Positions 54,345-64,000 of a DNA stretch of 64,000 bases are shown here, piece by piece. The position numbers were made by a program, and so were the translations under genes. A model generated the notes under the pieces. That model worked only from the letters and a program-made list of their open reading frames with translations, was not told where the DNA came from and did no database searches. Where the stretch lies: NCBI RefSeq assembly GCF_000149955.1, contig NC_030997.1, positions 1,968,714-2,032,713 on the forward strand, given 5' to 3'. Position 1 is the first letter of the stretch. Each line of letters opens with the position of its first letter. The stretch is from Fusarium oxysporum f. sp. lycopersici 4287 (lineage: Eukaryota; Ascomycota; Sordariomycetes; Hypocreales; Nectriaceae).

Positions 54345-54702
54345 ATGCCCGACCTTGGGATAGCTCTTGATACAGTTATCGATGTCACAATTCCCGAACC
54401 CGAAGCATCGCCCGACATCGCAGACTCAGAAGCCATGACGCCTCTGACAGCGCCACGGGGTGCCTCAAAGCCTCCTAGCATCAGCCGTACGTCACTTATA
54501 CTGCCTCTTATAAAGTACTCGCTAGTCCTATCCAGATTATGCCAACGCGAAGTATCGTCGCATCCAGTCCTATATCGTCGAGCGAAAAACGTCACGGGTC
54601 AATCTTCTGGTCGCATGGATAGACAATACAAGCAAAGGATGGAATATGTCGGGGGAGTTCGATGTCCAAGAAGTTGATGAGCCCCTCCTTCTGAGGTACT
54701 AG
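54345..54702 (+). CDS. small spliced gene, 102 residues, function unknown
   Basis: Two exons, 54345-54486 and 54536-54702, joined across a 49-bp intron (GTACGT..CAG). Exon 1 is acidic and Pro-rich (PEPEASPDIADSEAMTPLTA). Exon 2 reads YANAKYRRIQSYIVERKTS, then VNLLVAWIDNTSKGWNMSGE, and ends at TAG 54700-54702. The frame is clean after splicing, while the unspliced frame becomes non-coding in character. No domain recognised; no signal peptide. Confidence 0.5.
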
Positions 54703-56943
54703 CCTTCTTTTGGTGGCCGATGTGTGGTCACCCGCCTTAAGGTCTAGCAAGTTTTTAAAATCGTGAGGAAGAGCGAATATGGGTATATGGTGCTGTGAGT
54801 TGGGTATTCTGAAGTCGACCCCGAGACATCACGATTGAGGCCGTTAAGAGGTTTAAGGATATCTCACCTGATGCTATCCATGAGTGGGAGCAGAACAAAT
54901 CGTTGTAGAAGAAGCGGTCCGTTACCATGACTCTAAGGCCAGGCGTTCGGTAATGCCTACGTTGATAGGTCCAGAAAGTCCCATGCTCAGGGATCGAATT
55001 GTGGATTTGTTGTTGCGATAACTGCAGGTTCTTCCTTCCCCGATGACAAACTGTAGATCGCGAGATCTGTTTAGTGCTTATCTTGTAGTTTAAGGTTGAT
55101 TGACGCTGGCTTGGCGCGCACTGAGGACTTTTGATGAACCCTAATATCCGGAAGTAAATGCCCTCCATTAGCGACGCGGAGTCCATATAATTCGCTCATG
55201 CAAACCATCACAACTCCGAAGAAAAAGGTTCTGTGATTTCATTCATTGATGTTACATACCAACGCCGTAAAGACCAGAGAGACTGCGAGGGAGAACTGCA
55301 AACTTTGCAATTTACTTATCAATATCAGGTATACCATATCAAGTCGTGACACAGACGGCTAGAATCGTTCTTAGGGAGTTAATACCAAAGCGACATGCGA
55401 ATTGGTCACTCTGCTTTCAATTCATTGTTCCCTAAATTCATAATGATCTCTCTCGACGGTACACGCCCACTTAGTGTATTAGCCATCATTGCCAAAGAAC
55501 AGAAATGGGCATCAAGGTGCAGGATTCGGCATCAGTCGACCAAGGATAATGAGACCCATTATTGACTGCTACATGATCTTGCTAGAAACCAGAGCCGTTC
55601 CCTCTCCATCTCTCAAGTCATATTCTTTCGGTAGCGTTATGACGCCTCGGATGACAGTTGATTTGATGTACGAGACCTGGAGTAGTAACGTACCCTATAG
55701 ATCAAGACATACACGGGCCACAACCACAGTTGATTATAATTATGGCCTGTGTAGACATAGGCCGCTGGGTATTTTCGTGCTCCAAGACTCAATTGATGGA
55801 TGTTAGGTATATATCGGCGATTAGCAGTAGGCGATACAGATCGCATTCCTTGCGTGACGGTAACTTCTGTCTTAATTTGTTTCTTACCTCATTTAGGTCC
55901 GCCTGAGCCATTCCAGATGACAGATTTAGTTTTCAAGTTACTTGCGGTCGTGAATATCTCAACATCTCCCTAATGAAAATAAGGAGCGTTTTCGAGATTA
56001 ACCACTTGTTCTCAGTTAAAAGCTAAAAAGCATTCATTCCTCGACAACTAACGTTTAAAAGGCCTGCATCTATCTCCTGTTTTTCGTCGCATACAACTAC
56101 TGTATGATTAGCTGAGTTATAGTAATCACTGCAGGCCTGAAAGACCAAGATTGCCCAACGACTCACCAGTCTTAATGACCTGGGTTACCCTTGATTAACT
56201 TCTCTTAGGTTCATGAAAGTTGCATCGTTATGGCTGTTAGCAGGTCAATGGTAGACTGAAAGAGAGATGTTCCTACATCGAATCGCCACGAACAGAGATC
56301 AACAAAGAGTACTAGAACAAAGAGAAGTCCAAGTAGTGTAATCGATAACTTAGTCTAGTCTCACCGTATCAATCCTCTATTAACCCGTCCAGCTGCAGTC
56401 AATAGCAGCAATACTGTCATGTCACAAAGCAACCCTTCCAACCTCTTTCCCACAAAATGCGCTTTTACAAGAAGCTCTTAGTACTTGCGCTTCTTGGAGG
56501 GAATAAAACAATTGACCCCGGCGGGGCCAGGAGCTCGGCGCGTCTTGGGCTTTGGCAAATTCTTCGCCGCTTCATGAGACTCTTCATTGGTCAAGAAAGT
56601 GGCACCAGGAGGGCTCGGGAAGCCAGCTTCGACTTTAAAGTAAGACATATCACCAACATCCTCCTCTTGTCCGGTGTCAGAACACGACGAGGGACTCGTC
56701 TCGGCCACACAACTACGACGGCGCTTTCCTTTCGGTTCCTTGAGGGCTCTCAAGATATGTTAGAATCAGCTTCGGAGGCTCAGATAGGCGTCGGATGGAT
56801 GGCAGACTTTGCTATTCACATAAACATTGTTCTTCGTCTTCATCTTTTCGTATTCAGAGTTGAGACCTAACAGATCTAACAATCTATACTATCCTGGCAC
56901 TTCCCTCATCGCCCCTTCAATCTCGCCTGATCTCATCACCCTC
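54703..56943. other. intergenic, 2.2 kb
   Basis: A 143-codon minus-strand frame at 54755-55186 and plus frames at 55441-55561 and 55489-55806 have no features. The segment 56457-56870 is open on both strands; see the separate weak entry. Confidence 0.4.
56478..56753 (-). CDS. possible last exon of an unresolved gene
   Basis: The minus-strand frame has no ATG but looks coding: DVGDMSYFKVEAGFPSPPGA, TFLTNEESHEAAKNLPKPK, ending in a basic PSKKRKY. A CTAAC box and an AG sit just upstream (56757-56770 region), as for an acceptor site, but I could not settle the first exon. The plus strand has a competing frame from ATG 56457 that looks less natural. Confidence 0.3.
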   Translation of the reverse strand: MRALKEPKGKRRRSCVAETSPSSCSDTGQEEDVGDMSYFKVEAGFPSPPGATFLTNEESHEAAKNLPKPKTRRAPGPAGVNCFIPSKKRKY

Positions 56944-57329
56944 TCACTCATCCCCAGCCGTATAGACAGCAGTAGCAAGGTACTCAAAGTGAATAGTCAA
57001 CCCCGTCTCACCACAACACCCCAGATAGAAGCCACTCTCGTCAACCGCCTGGTCTCCCGAAGGAGCAAGGTGATAAATCCAGAAGTTCTTGAAGGCTGCC
57101 TTTGGATCAATAAAGATTGGCGTGACCTGTAAGTGTGGGGCGCGGTCGAACTTTGTTTTGAAGGTGAAGCGCGTTGGTCGGCCATCGGCGTATCTGGTGA
57201 TGGAGCCTTTTCCGGCTTCGACTTCACCGATGCTGCCGTGCTTGACGCTCCGGACTTGACCTAGTAACGAAAGTGAGTATCTATGAGTAGACGGTCTGAG
57301 GTATGGTTTGACCTACCCTGTGCGCTCAT
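56944..57329 (-). CDS. small H-type-lectin-like protein, 109 residues
   Basis: Two exons: a 13-base first exon 57329-57317 (MSAQG) and 57260-56944, with a 56-bp intron whose acceptor is TTACTAG. The spliced frame is clean to TGA at 56944-56946. The protein is a single beta-rich domain: TRFTFKTKFDRAPHLQVTPI, then KNFWIYHLAP, then ESGFYLGCCGETGLTIHFEY. The pattern F..F..P.V....D...R/W....GF....T resembles the H-type lectin six-stranded fold that binds GalNAc-type sugars; this is inference from pattern only. No signal peptide, as for many fungal cytosolic defence lectins. The only start that splices in frame is the tiny first exon. Confidence 0.6.
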
Positions 57330-59310
57330 GGTGTCTGTTTGTACGGTTTTAGCTCGTTAAAAGTGAAGTTTGTGTGTGATGAAAGATGTGTAAGGAACTC
57401 AGAGATGGTGGGTGGTTCAAGCCTTATATATCCTCCGGGACGAGCTTGGATGTGACCCCTGCGTTCTGTGTCATTCGGGGTTTTGTCCTCGCGGTGGCAT
57501 ATCTTGTCTCAGCTGAAAATTTAATGACATAATGTGAGTGTCGGTGTGATGTGAAAGTGTCTCATGCGGCAGCTAAAACCCGCAGATATGAGAGCGTTGC
57601 GTCGCCAGTTTCTGGCTGTGGCCGGTTAAGATGAGGGATGCAACTCAGGAAACATCCTCCGTGAGTCCATGACGAGCAGAGATTTGGTGGAAAGTACTGT
57701 TCCATCTTGCACTGTCTAAAAGGGACCTATGCCAGTGGCGCCCCGAGACACGGCACGATGAGACACGGCCTGGATCTTGATCTTCATGTCTATGTCCTAT
57801 CCCTTCGATGACCTGTCATCTTGTCAGTCGAATCCCGTTCCAACCTCTTGCCTGTCTCTCAAGAAGATCCAGATCTGGAAGTCTCCTGCCGCATTTCATC
57901 ACAAAGGTTTACCAGTAACTGAGACTCTCTGTTCACAATTTGCTGATATCAGAGGTCACCGAGCCTGCATGTCTCATTATCCCCCCTGACCGATGTCCTG
58001 CATATGTCCGAAACGGGCAATAGGTCTTTCAGCTGTCGGGCCTCAAACATTCAAGCCACTTGGATCATCGACCAATCACTCGATGAGATCACGACTTCCG
58101 TCTTTTCATGATAATGAGAGAATTCATTCCATTCCAGAGATTGTCTCATGTAGAATCCACTGCCGGGAAAATTCCCGTCGGGGAAAATGGCAGTAACGCA
58201 AGTTCGAACCGATGCCGATTAGTACTACTAACGAACTCAGAAACAATGGTATCCAGCTACTTGAACAACACCCAGCATCGCACATATTTGCCTTTCAGAT
58301 GTCTTGGGCCCGCTTCTCCCTGCTAAGTGATGGATCAAATATATGTAAATGAATGTAGATAATGGCGCAAAGATTTGCCTTTCGGCTTTTACTCCCATGT
58401 CTTTGCTGCAGTGCGCTTCTTTCGTTCCCGTGCTTGATACATGAGCCAAGCGTTTTCCGAAATGCCCCATTAGTTTCAGAAGGATTTGTCATTGTGAATC
58501 ACGCTTTATTGGCAGCCACCTTGGCGAGCAACAGGGATTGTCTTCAGTGACCAATGACATCGACGTGATCCGAGGGGCGTCCATCAACTCCGGCAGTCAA
58601 TAGCCTTCATCTTCATCATAGGCATCCAAGTTCTGGCTGATAGGCCGGCCCTGAACATGATATAAGCTCTACCGCTTACCAATTCCTGCAGCACTGCTCA
58701 GACACTATCATTTCCCATCATTCAAGCTGCAGACGCATCCTACCAGACAATAGCAATCCTTCTATAAGTTAAGCACTCTTGAATCAGAGGCTATTTAGGT
58801 TAAAAGAATCTTCGACTTTATCAAGAGAGCTATCCAGTGAGTTGACCCCGTTTGGTACCATGATGCCAATCAAGTTGTTCAAGCATTCGTTCCACTTCTT
58901 CTCGACCCTTCGACCAAGGCGCGCCCAAGGCCGCTACGCTTGTTGTAGTCAAGTCCACCAGTAGCATGTTTGAAACTTAGGGCGAATAGAGCACTTATAA
59001 CATCTCCGAGCCTTTTCCAAGAATGGAAGCCTGAATTGATAGAGTCAATAAAAACTTGTAAGAGACATATGATTCGTTTACTTTGATCGCCACCGACCAT
59101 GGAGTGAAGAATAGCTTTTTATGTTGTTGTAAGACTTGCAAATCATTCAAGCAATCAAGTGAAACCGCAATGTCGAGGAATATATCTGAGAGTTGCATGG
59201 CTAGTCGCGAGAGGCCACAACACGTCATTGGCTCTGCATGAACCTTGAGCGTCACTCATGTCAATAGCTGCTCTTGATACCGCCGTTGAAAATAGGCCGA
59301 GAGACTCCCA
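57330..59310. other. intergenic, 2.0 kb
   Basis: No ORF with clear features on the plus strand. Minus-strand frames at 58995-59255 and 58879-59100 may be the far, decayed end of the regulator relic that starts near 60035. Confidence 0.4.
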
Positions 59311-60035
59311 TCAAGCACTTTTCTGGCAGAATTGGGAGGCGTGATCTTCTAGAGTAGCTGCTGAATCTGTGGTTATGGGACAAACGCTCTTGGCAAAGAG
59401 TAGCTTGGCCGTTTCAACATTATTGATAGATGTTTCAGGGTTTTCTTGAAAGAGATGTTGCATAGTCTCGACACACTTATCCACGACGATGTCTGCTAGC
59501 GCCAAGTTGGTATCTTGGACCGGCCATTGTTGAAGCATGGAGTAACAGGATGATAACGACAATAGCCGCTGCACCAGCTTAGCCATGAGACATGTTTGCC
59601 ATGGTGGCGACAGTTTCCAAGGGTCTAGCCAGGGACTCACATTCGGAAACATGGCTTGTAGGTGTACCATAGTCCCTGATTGGAATATGATCAAAGAGTG
59701 TCTGGTAGCTGGAGGTACCGAGCCATTCAGGACTTGGATATTTGTGAGGGCTGGTAACCATGCCTTCGATATTTACATCTGGGCTAGAGCTATGAATGTG
59801 GGTTTACTGCAACCTGCATTGTTTATTTAATATGCCTGCACCAGCCATGGACAAGAAGAGCCGACTTACTCCGACACACTTTCTGCAACTTCAATTGTAG
59901 CTTGCCTATTTCTCTTTTTGAATGGTTCATCGCGATATTTACGTTCATTTGACCGGTCCGCTTGTTGACAGCGTAAACATGTAGACTGGCCATGGTCGCA
60001 TGATAGTTATCTCGACTCGGAAAGCTTGCATTGTG
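59311..60035 (-). pseudogene. decayed Zn2Cys6 transcription factor
   Basis: Read on the minus strand, the zinc-cluster half CDHGQSTCLRCQQADR is plain. It is preceded by a TAA (CKLSESR*LSC) and by too few Cys for a full binuclear cluster. A phase-correct 100-bp class intron then joins AESVS to SSPDVNIEGMVTSPHKYPS. The frame runs on to a stop at 59579-59581. Shifted by one base, coding resumes with LMAKLVQRLLSLSSCYSM, DTNLALADIVVDKCVETMQ and ends at 59311. That C-terminal pattern is like the regulatory domain of AflR-type factors. One nonsense codon and one frameshift indicate a pseudogene. Confidence 0.5.
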
Positions 60036-60550
60036 CCGACCTGATAAGAACCATTTGGTTTGGATTGATGATACTCATCTATAAGCTCTGTACTTTTGCT
60101 GTTATCTGAGCGTTATGAAATCCGAAGACGTTTGTTATGGAACTTCCTAGCAATACACCGACATTCCGATCATTGTCCGCCAATGGGGTAAGGTCTTCCA
60201 CCTACGCACTCTACTCCGGGTTCCACCCACTACAACCATTTTATCCAGCTGACGACTTACATACATCTTTGAGGGTGTGGTAAGGCTGATTGAATCAATG
60301 GGCTCTTGTGGAGTGCCACACTAGAGCGTGGAATCATGTAGAGGGCAAGTGTTTGGGACTAACAGAAGATAAATCTGCGCTATAAAAAGGAAGGTCATCT
60401 TTCTTTGTCGGATTGATAGAGATAAATAAAGATAGCTCGCAGGCTTGTAGTGAAGACAGTTTAGTTCTTTTCTCTATATAGTATAATGGTTACTGATAGG
60501 TTTGTCAGCCTTATATGACTTGGTTGGCTTTCAGAAAAGGTATTATCTTA
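60036..60550. other. intergenic, 0.5 kb
   Basis: Contains TATAAAAAGG at about 60380 on the plus strand with no evident gene after it. Otherwise the 3' end of the regulator gene. Confidence 0.4.
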
Positions 60551-61800
60551 TCATTCAGCCCTCCTATCGACCCACCCAAGCACTCGGACTGCCCAGTCCA
60601 TAACCGACCACCACTCCCTAGGCAAACATCTCATAATAGTATCAAACTCTCGTTCCGGCGCACCATCAATTAACCAGAGTTGCCGTCCCTGCTTTACCAC
60701 CATAAAGAAGTACCCACTGATAGCCAAAGCCCGAGGATTCTTTGCTTTAATAAGATCTATGAATTTCGCTGATAGGGCGGCCGGGAAACTAAGTGGCTTC
60801 CTTGTAGTCATTTCTGCATAGATATACGAGAGGTAAGCCACTGCTGGCATGCAAATAGAAACCTCCTCCTGGTTTATGTCCGTTGATGTTGGGTTATAAT
60901 ATAGTAAGAAGCTGAAAGGGTTAGGATGAGTTGTTTTATCGATGGTTGGATAGATGGTCTTGAATTCTTGGCTGATTGTCGGGTTTTCGATCAAGGGTGA
61001 TGCCGTATGAAGCAGGTTCATAGACCTCCTAAATGAGATGAACCAGCCATGAGGCATCCTTTCGTCATTCTCGCCCGCAAGATAGTATCCGTTCACGTTG
61101 GCATGAATAGAGACGAGCGCGCAGACTGCAGCAACGCTCGAGCTGTTTCCTTTACTCATACCACTTCTCAACTCCTTTCTATGGCCCTCTATTGCACAAG
61201 CCATATACTCGTGTGAAGCCACCTCAAGCGCTTTATCAAATTCATCAAACCGTCGTAGATGAAATGCGGAGATGCCGAGAATCCCATTGAGGACACACGG
61301 CGAATGAGTAGCCTGCTCCAGAATCCAGAGTAACCATGTGGCTTGAATATCAGTTGCCCGCTGCGTCATCTGAACGAAGTGATGCAATAGCTGGCGTCCA
61401 AGCAACTGTTCCGCTGGCGATCCAGTACGCCCTGCAAACAGGTCGCTTGATGACAGGTTGCTACTTGCCGGCGATATCGGAAGAATGGGCTCAACCTCGA
61501 CCGGTGATTGATACCTCACTGGAAGGATCTTCACATTGTTAGCTGAACAGCCTCTTGACCGAGACTTTGTGTCAAAGTATTCGCACAACGCTTCCTTCCT
61601 AATGCAATTCTTGCAGAACGGGCGATTCTCGTCACACTAGAATAGGTCAGCTTAACGAGCGATTATTCCAGCTAAGGAAGGACTACTTTGATTCGGCTGG
61701 TTTTGCATGGTCCACAGCCTGTTCTTGACTTGCGATGTGCTCGACGCTGTGCGGGAGCTGAGACCTCGGATGCATCGGATGAGGTATTGACGTCAATCAT
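60551..61800 (-). CDS. Zn2Cys6 fungal transcription factor
   Basis: Two exons, 61800-61687 and 61636-60551, with a 50-bp intron inside the zinc cluster; 399 residues. The binuclear cluster is complete: GCGPCKTSRIKC, then PFCKNCIRKEALC (CxxC, six residues, C; then CxxC, six residues, C). A Ser/Pro-rich linker leads to a Fungal_trans_2-like helical region (LLHHFVQMTQRATDIQ, LNGILGISAFHLRRFDEFD, YMACAIEGHRKELRSG, VAAVCALVSIHANVNGY, MDWAVRVLGWVDRR). This type is often related to the sterol-uptake-regulator-like or pathway-specific regulators, binding CGG-containing sites. Its neighbour on the same strand is an RTA1-type membrane protein, which it might control. Confidence 0.9.
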
Positions 61801-62807
61801 AGGAGCTATGTTTATGTTTACATTTATGAAAGTGGTATTGATGCGAAATATTGTGAAAAATTGAACAAAAGCAAGAGAGGGAATCTAGAGCTCAGAAGGC
61901 AAAAAAAATGAATGGTAGCGGCCGACAGATCGTTTGAAGGTAAAGAAAGGTATTGTTTATCTCCTGGCCGACGTCACTTTAATTAATATCCGTGCTTAGT
62001 GTGGCGAAGCATCCAAGCTCGAGTCAAACCTTGTGCACCAGCTTGAACTTTATTTATGTATCAGCTACCATCCATTTCTGTATGTAACGACAAATAATAC
62101 CAACATCTACCAGCAAGTGAACAGCGACGCCATGGAGCCTTTTGCGGATGGTATAAGCCTCGGTTGATTGAAAACCTTGTTGTGGCACTCAACAAGAAAT
62201 GCCATTGAGTCGACTGAGAAGCTGGTCAAGATCAGCAGGGAATTTTGTCAGAAGGTGGGTTTGGCCCAATTGGTTCGCTTGGCCACCTATGGATCAACGC
62301 TCCATTGGTATATAAGGAGCACTGCCGACCCCCTTCTAGCATAGAATCAAGGCTCTTTTAACCCTCTCTTATGTGACTCTCTGCTGTGCGTGCCACAAAT
62401 TTGCCATTAGCTGCAATTTCCACACAGACCAGGGCATAGGCTTTTTGGCCTAATTTCCTAGGCCCTAAGTAATGCAACAAAGTAGCATCGAATCTTGTTG
62501 CACCAATACTACCTTGCTGTTTTGGTGGATATCAAGCATTTGGTAAGCATTCCAGCCCTGTATTAAGCATAAGAAAATTTAATTAAAACTTTGAATGCTT
62601 AGATAGTTAAACAAATTTTTATCCCTTGTTTTCGCGCAACCTAAAGTGTCAAAACCTAGTGATCTCCATACCCGTGCCAGTCATAGAACAAAAGGAATGA
62701 AACAGAAGAAAAGAAGACAAGATTACCCAAGCGAAACAAAAGTCAAACTACTTACCCTCCGAGTTGCGCTGTCGCTTCTCGAATGAAACCAATTAATTGA
62801 CTTAACC
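61801..62807. other. intergenic, 1.0 kb
   Basis: Between two tandem minus-strand genes; AT-rich at 62540-62640. No ORF, RNA gene or repeat supported. Confidence 0.5.
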
Positions 62808-63782
62808 CTAAACCTCTTGCCTTCTGCTCACCATGGTTCCCAACGAGTGGCCCTGCGGGTCACTCAATCCGACCTCGCTATCCGAATCGTCGAGGGATTT
62901 TCTCGCGCTTTTCATGTACTTCGAAGGATGGAAGATGTTGAGACTAACGCTGGCAATGGTCATTGGAACGGCATCGAGGACAAGGACGTACACCTCTTTG
63001 GACTGGAGCTCTCCGTCATGCCCTTCAATGTACTCAATCATACGGAAGAGCGATCTGATAAGGATGAGGGCGCTTGCCACGTAGATTACCACTAAGGGTC
63101 TCTGCCAGATGAATGGTTGTGCTGTAGATTGCCTAGCAAATCGGAAGTGAAACAGCCCCGTTACAGCTATGAACAGATCAAAGAACAGGACCTGGACTAT
63201 TAAGCCGCCGATGATGATGTTCTCTCCTTTCGTTCTATCGTCTGGGGTATCAGCATTCACGAGCTTTCCACCACCTACAAATTTCTAGTCAATACGTATC
63301 GGCGATATGAGGAGTGAGACAGTAAACGCACCAATCCCTTGCAGAGCAATAGAGATCACATCGCCAAGCAGAAAGATCTTGGTCAACCAACTCGGCCTGA
63401 TCAGTGAAAACTGCTCCCCTTTCAATTGTAGGATGTAGCGCCCCAGGATCATGTAAATGGACGCTGCATAGCAAGTGGGTCCGAGAAGCAGGAGTAGAGT
63501 CTGTAGGACATAAGGACCAAACGTATAATCTGGTGCTTGCTCAGCGCCAATCGCACGGCCGATGAAGCCGACAGTTTCAACTGTGAGGAGTCGCTGTTAG
63601 TTGTTGGCAGAGGTGAGTGGTACAGGAGTAAACGTACAGATTGATCCAACTAAGAATGGTAAGAAGAACCATGTCCTTGTCTTGATGATTTGGAAGAGGT
63701 GAAGGGCAGATGAGAGTGCGAAGATGACGATGAAAATAATCGATGCGGGAAGAGAGGGTTCGTAGCGATAATAGTTCACCAT
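62808..63782 (-). CDS. RTA1-like seven-membrane-span protein (lipid-translocating exporter family)
   Basis: Three exons, 63782-63638, 63580-63332 and 63274-62808, with two 57-bp introns; 286 residues, typical of the family. Seven hydrophobic segments are visible, starting at PASIIFIVIFALSSALHLF. The family core is clear: VGFIGRAIG, APDYTFGPYVLQTLLLLLGP, AASIYMILGRYI, then GENIIIGGLIVQVLFF and LIRSLFRMIEYIEG. The C-terminal tail is cytosolic, acidic and Ser-rich. Family members in yeast (Rta1, Rsb1) protect against 7-aminocholesterol or move sphingoid long-chain bases; in filamentous fungi many paralogues have unknown cargo. The splice joins GSI|FETVGF and QGIG|GGKLVNA are phase-correct. Confidence 0.92.
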
Positions 63783-63797
63783 TTTAAGGTCCGGTGT

Positions 63798-63995
63798 TTA
63801 GTGATTGAAGAGCAATAGAAAATCACAAAGCAAGGCGAGACTTTTTTGGCTATTAATTCGATAATTCGTGTCTAGGCAACTGGTTGTGGGAAAAATGATT
63901 TCTTCACTCCCCAGTTTCGACATGTCGTTGACTATAAGTAGCCGAGCCGTTGATGGAGCATCAGGGATATTGATGTCATCAAGATTACCAGGCAT
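63798..63995 (-). pseudogene. possible N-terminal relic of an MFS transporter
   Basis: ATG at 63995, stop at 63798-63800, 65 residues. The end resembles the start of fungal major-facilitator proteins: TARLLIVNDMSKLGSEEIIF, then CLDTNYRINSQKSLALL, comparable to the usual DPNDPLNW..KK.LALL stretch, then CDFLLLF, the beginning of a first membrane helix, where it stops. It lies directly upstream of the RTA1 start, and the window ends just before its ATG. Tentative; it could also be a short unrelated ORF. Confidence 0.35.
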
Positions 63996-64000
63996 CAATG

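Noticed and set aside
54755..55186. 143-codon minus-strand ORF
   Set aside because: No features and irregular composition; likely chance.
58195..58225. GTTCGAACC, resembling a tRNA T-loop
   Set aside because: No matching acceptor, D or anticodon arms can be folded around it.

Overview
The window is fungal nuclear DNA, most likely from a filamentous ascomycete of the Fusarium/Hypocreales type. Genes are spaced about 1-3 kb apart. They carry short introns (48-57 bp) with GT..AG ends, often with a CTAAC/CTAAT branch site. The families are typical of these fungi: HET-ankyrin, ipa-like, RTA1, Zn2Cys6, secreted glycoside hydrolases and an OTT_1508-like deaminase. Species cannot be named from sequence alone. 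Several true starts lie downstream of alternative-codon starts, and several genes are visible only after splicing by eye.

Left part (1-7.5 kb): a short SET-domain protein, a 2OG-Fe(II) oxygenase (-) divergent from a cytochrome P450 (+), and a citrate synthase ending in the peroxisomal signal SKL. Together they could be a small metabolic cluster. The P450 lacks the Arg of its ExxR motif.

7.8-19.4 kb: a cell-surface and wall region. It holds an aphA-type acid phosphatase with a stop codon inside its signal peptide, a membrane-anchored GH16 protein whose acid/base Glu is replaced, a GPI-type GH128 glucanase, and the most unusual gene of the window. That gene (16005-19424) has seven exons. By direct splicing it reads as an intact dynamin-type GTPase domain fused to a polytopic family-2 glycosyltransferase.

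21-29 kb: a 42-residue zinc-ribbon peptide, a large ipa-like protein with a possible HicA-like C-terminus, and two secreted hemicellulases, GH43 and GH30.

30-48 kb: an orphan protein with a decayed paralogue in divergent orientation, a fungal-specific unknown protein, a HET-ankyrin pseudogene full of C-to-T type stops, a coiled-coil peptide, an F-box protein, a small Cys-rich protein and a 138-bp A-rich tandem repeat. Intergenic stretches are long and hold few credible ORFs.

48-64 kb: sparse. It has an OTT_1508-like deaminase, two small spliced genes (one H-type-lectin-like), a decayed Zn2Cys6 regulator, an intact Zn2Cys6 regulator, an RTA1-type membrane protein, and what may be the relic of an MFS transporter at the right edge.
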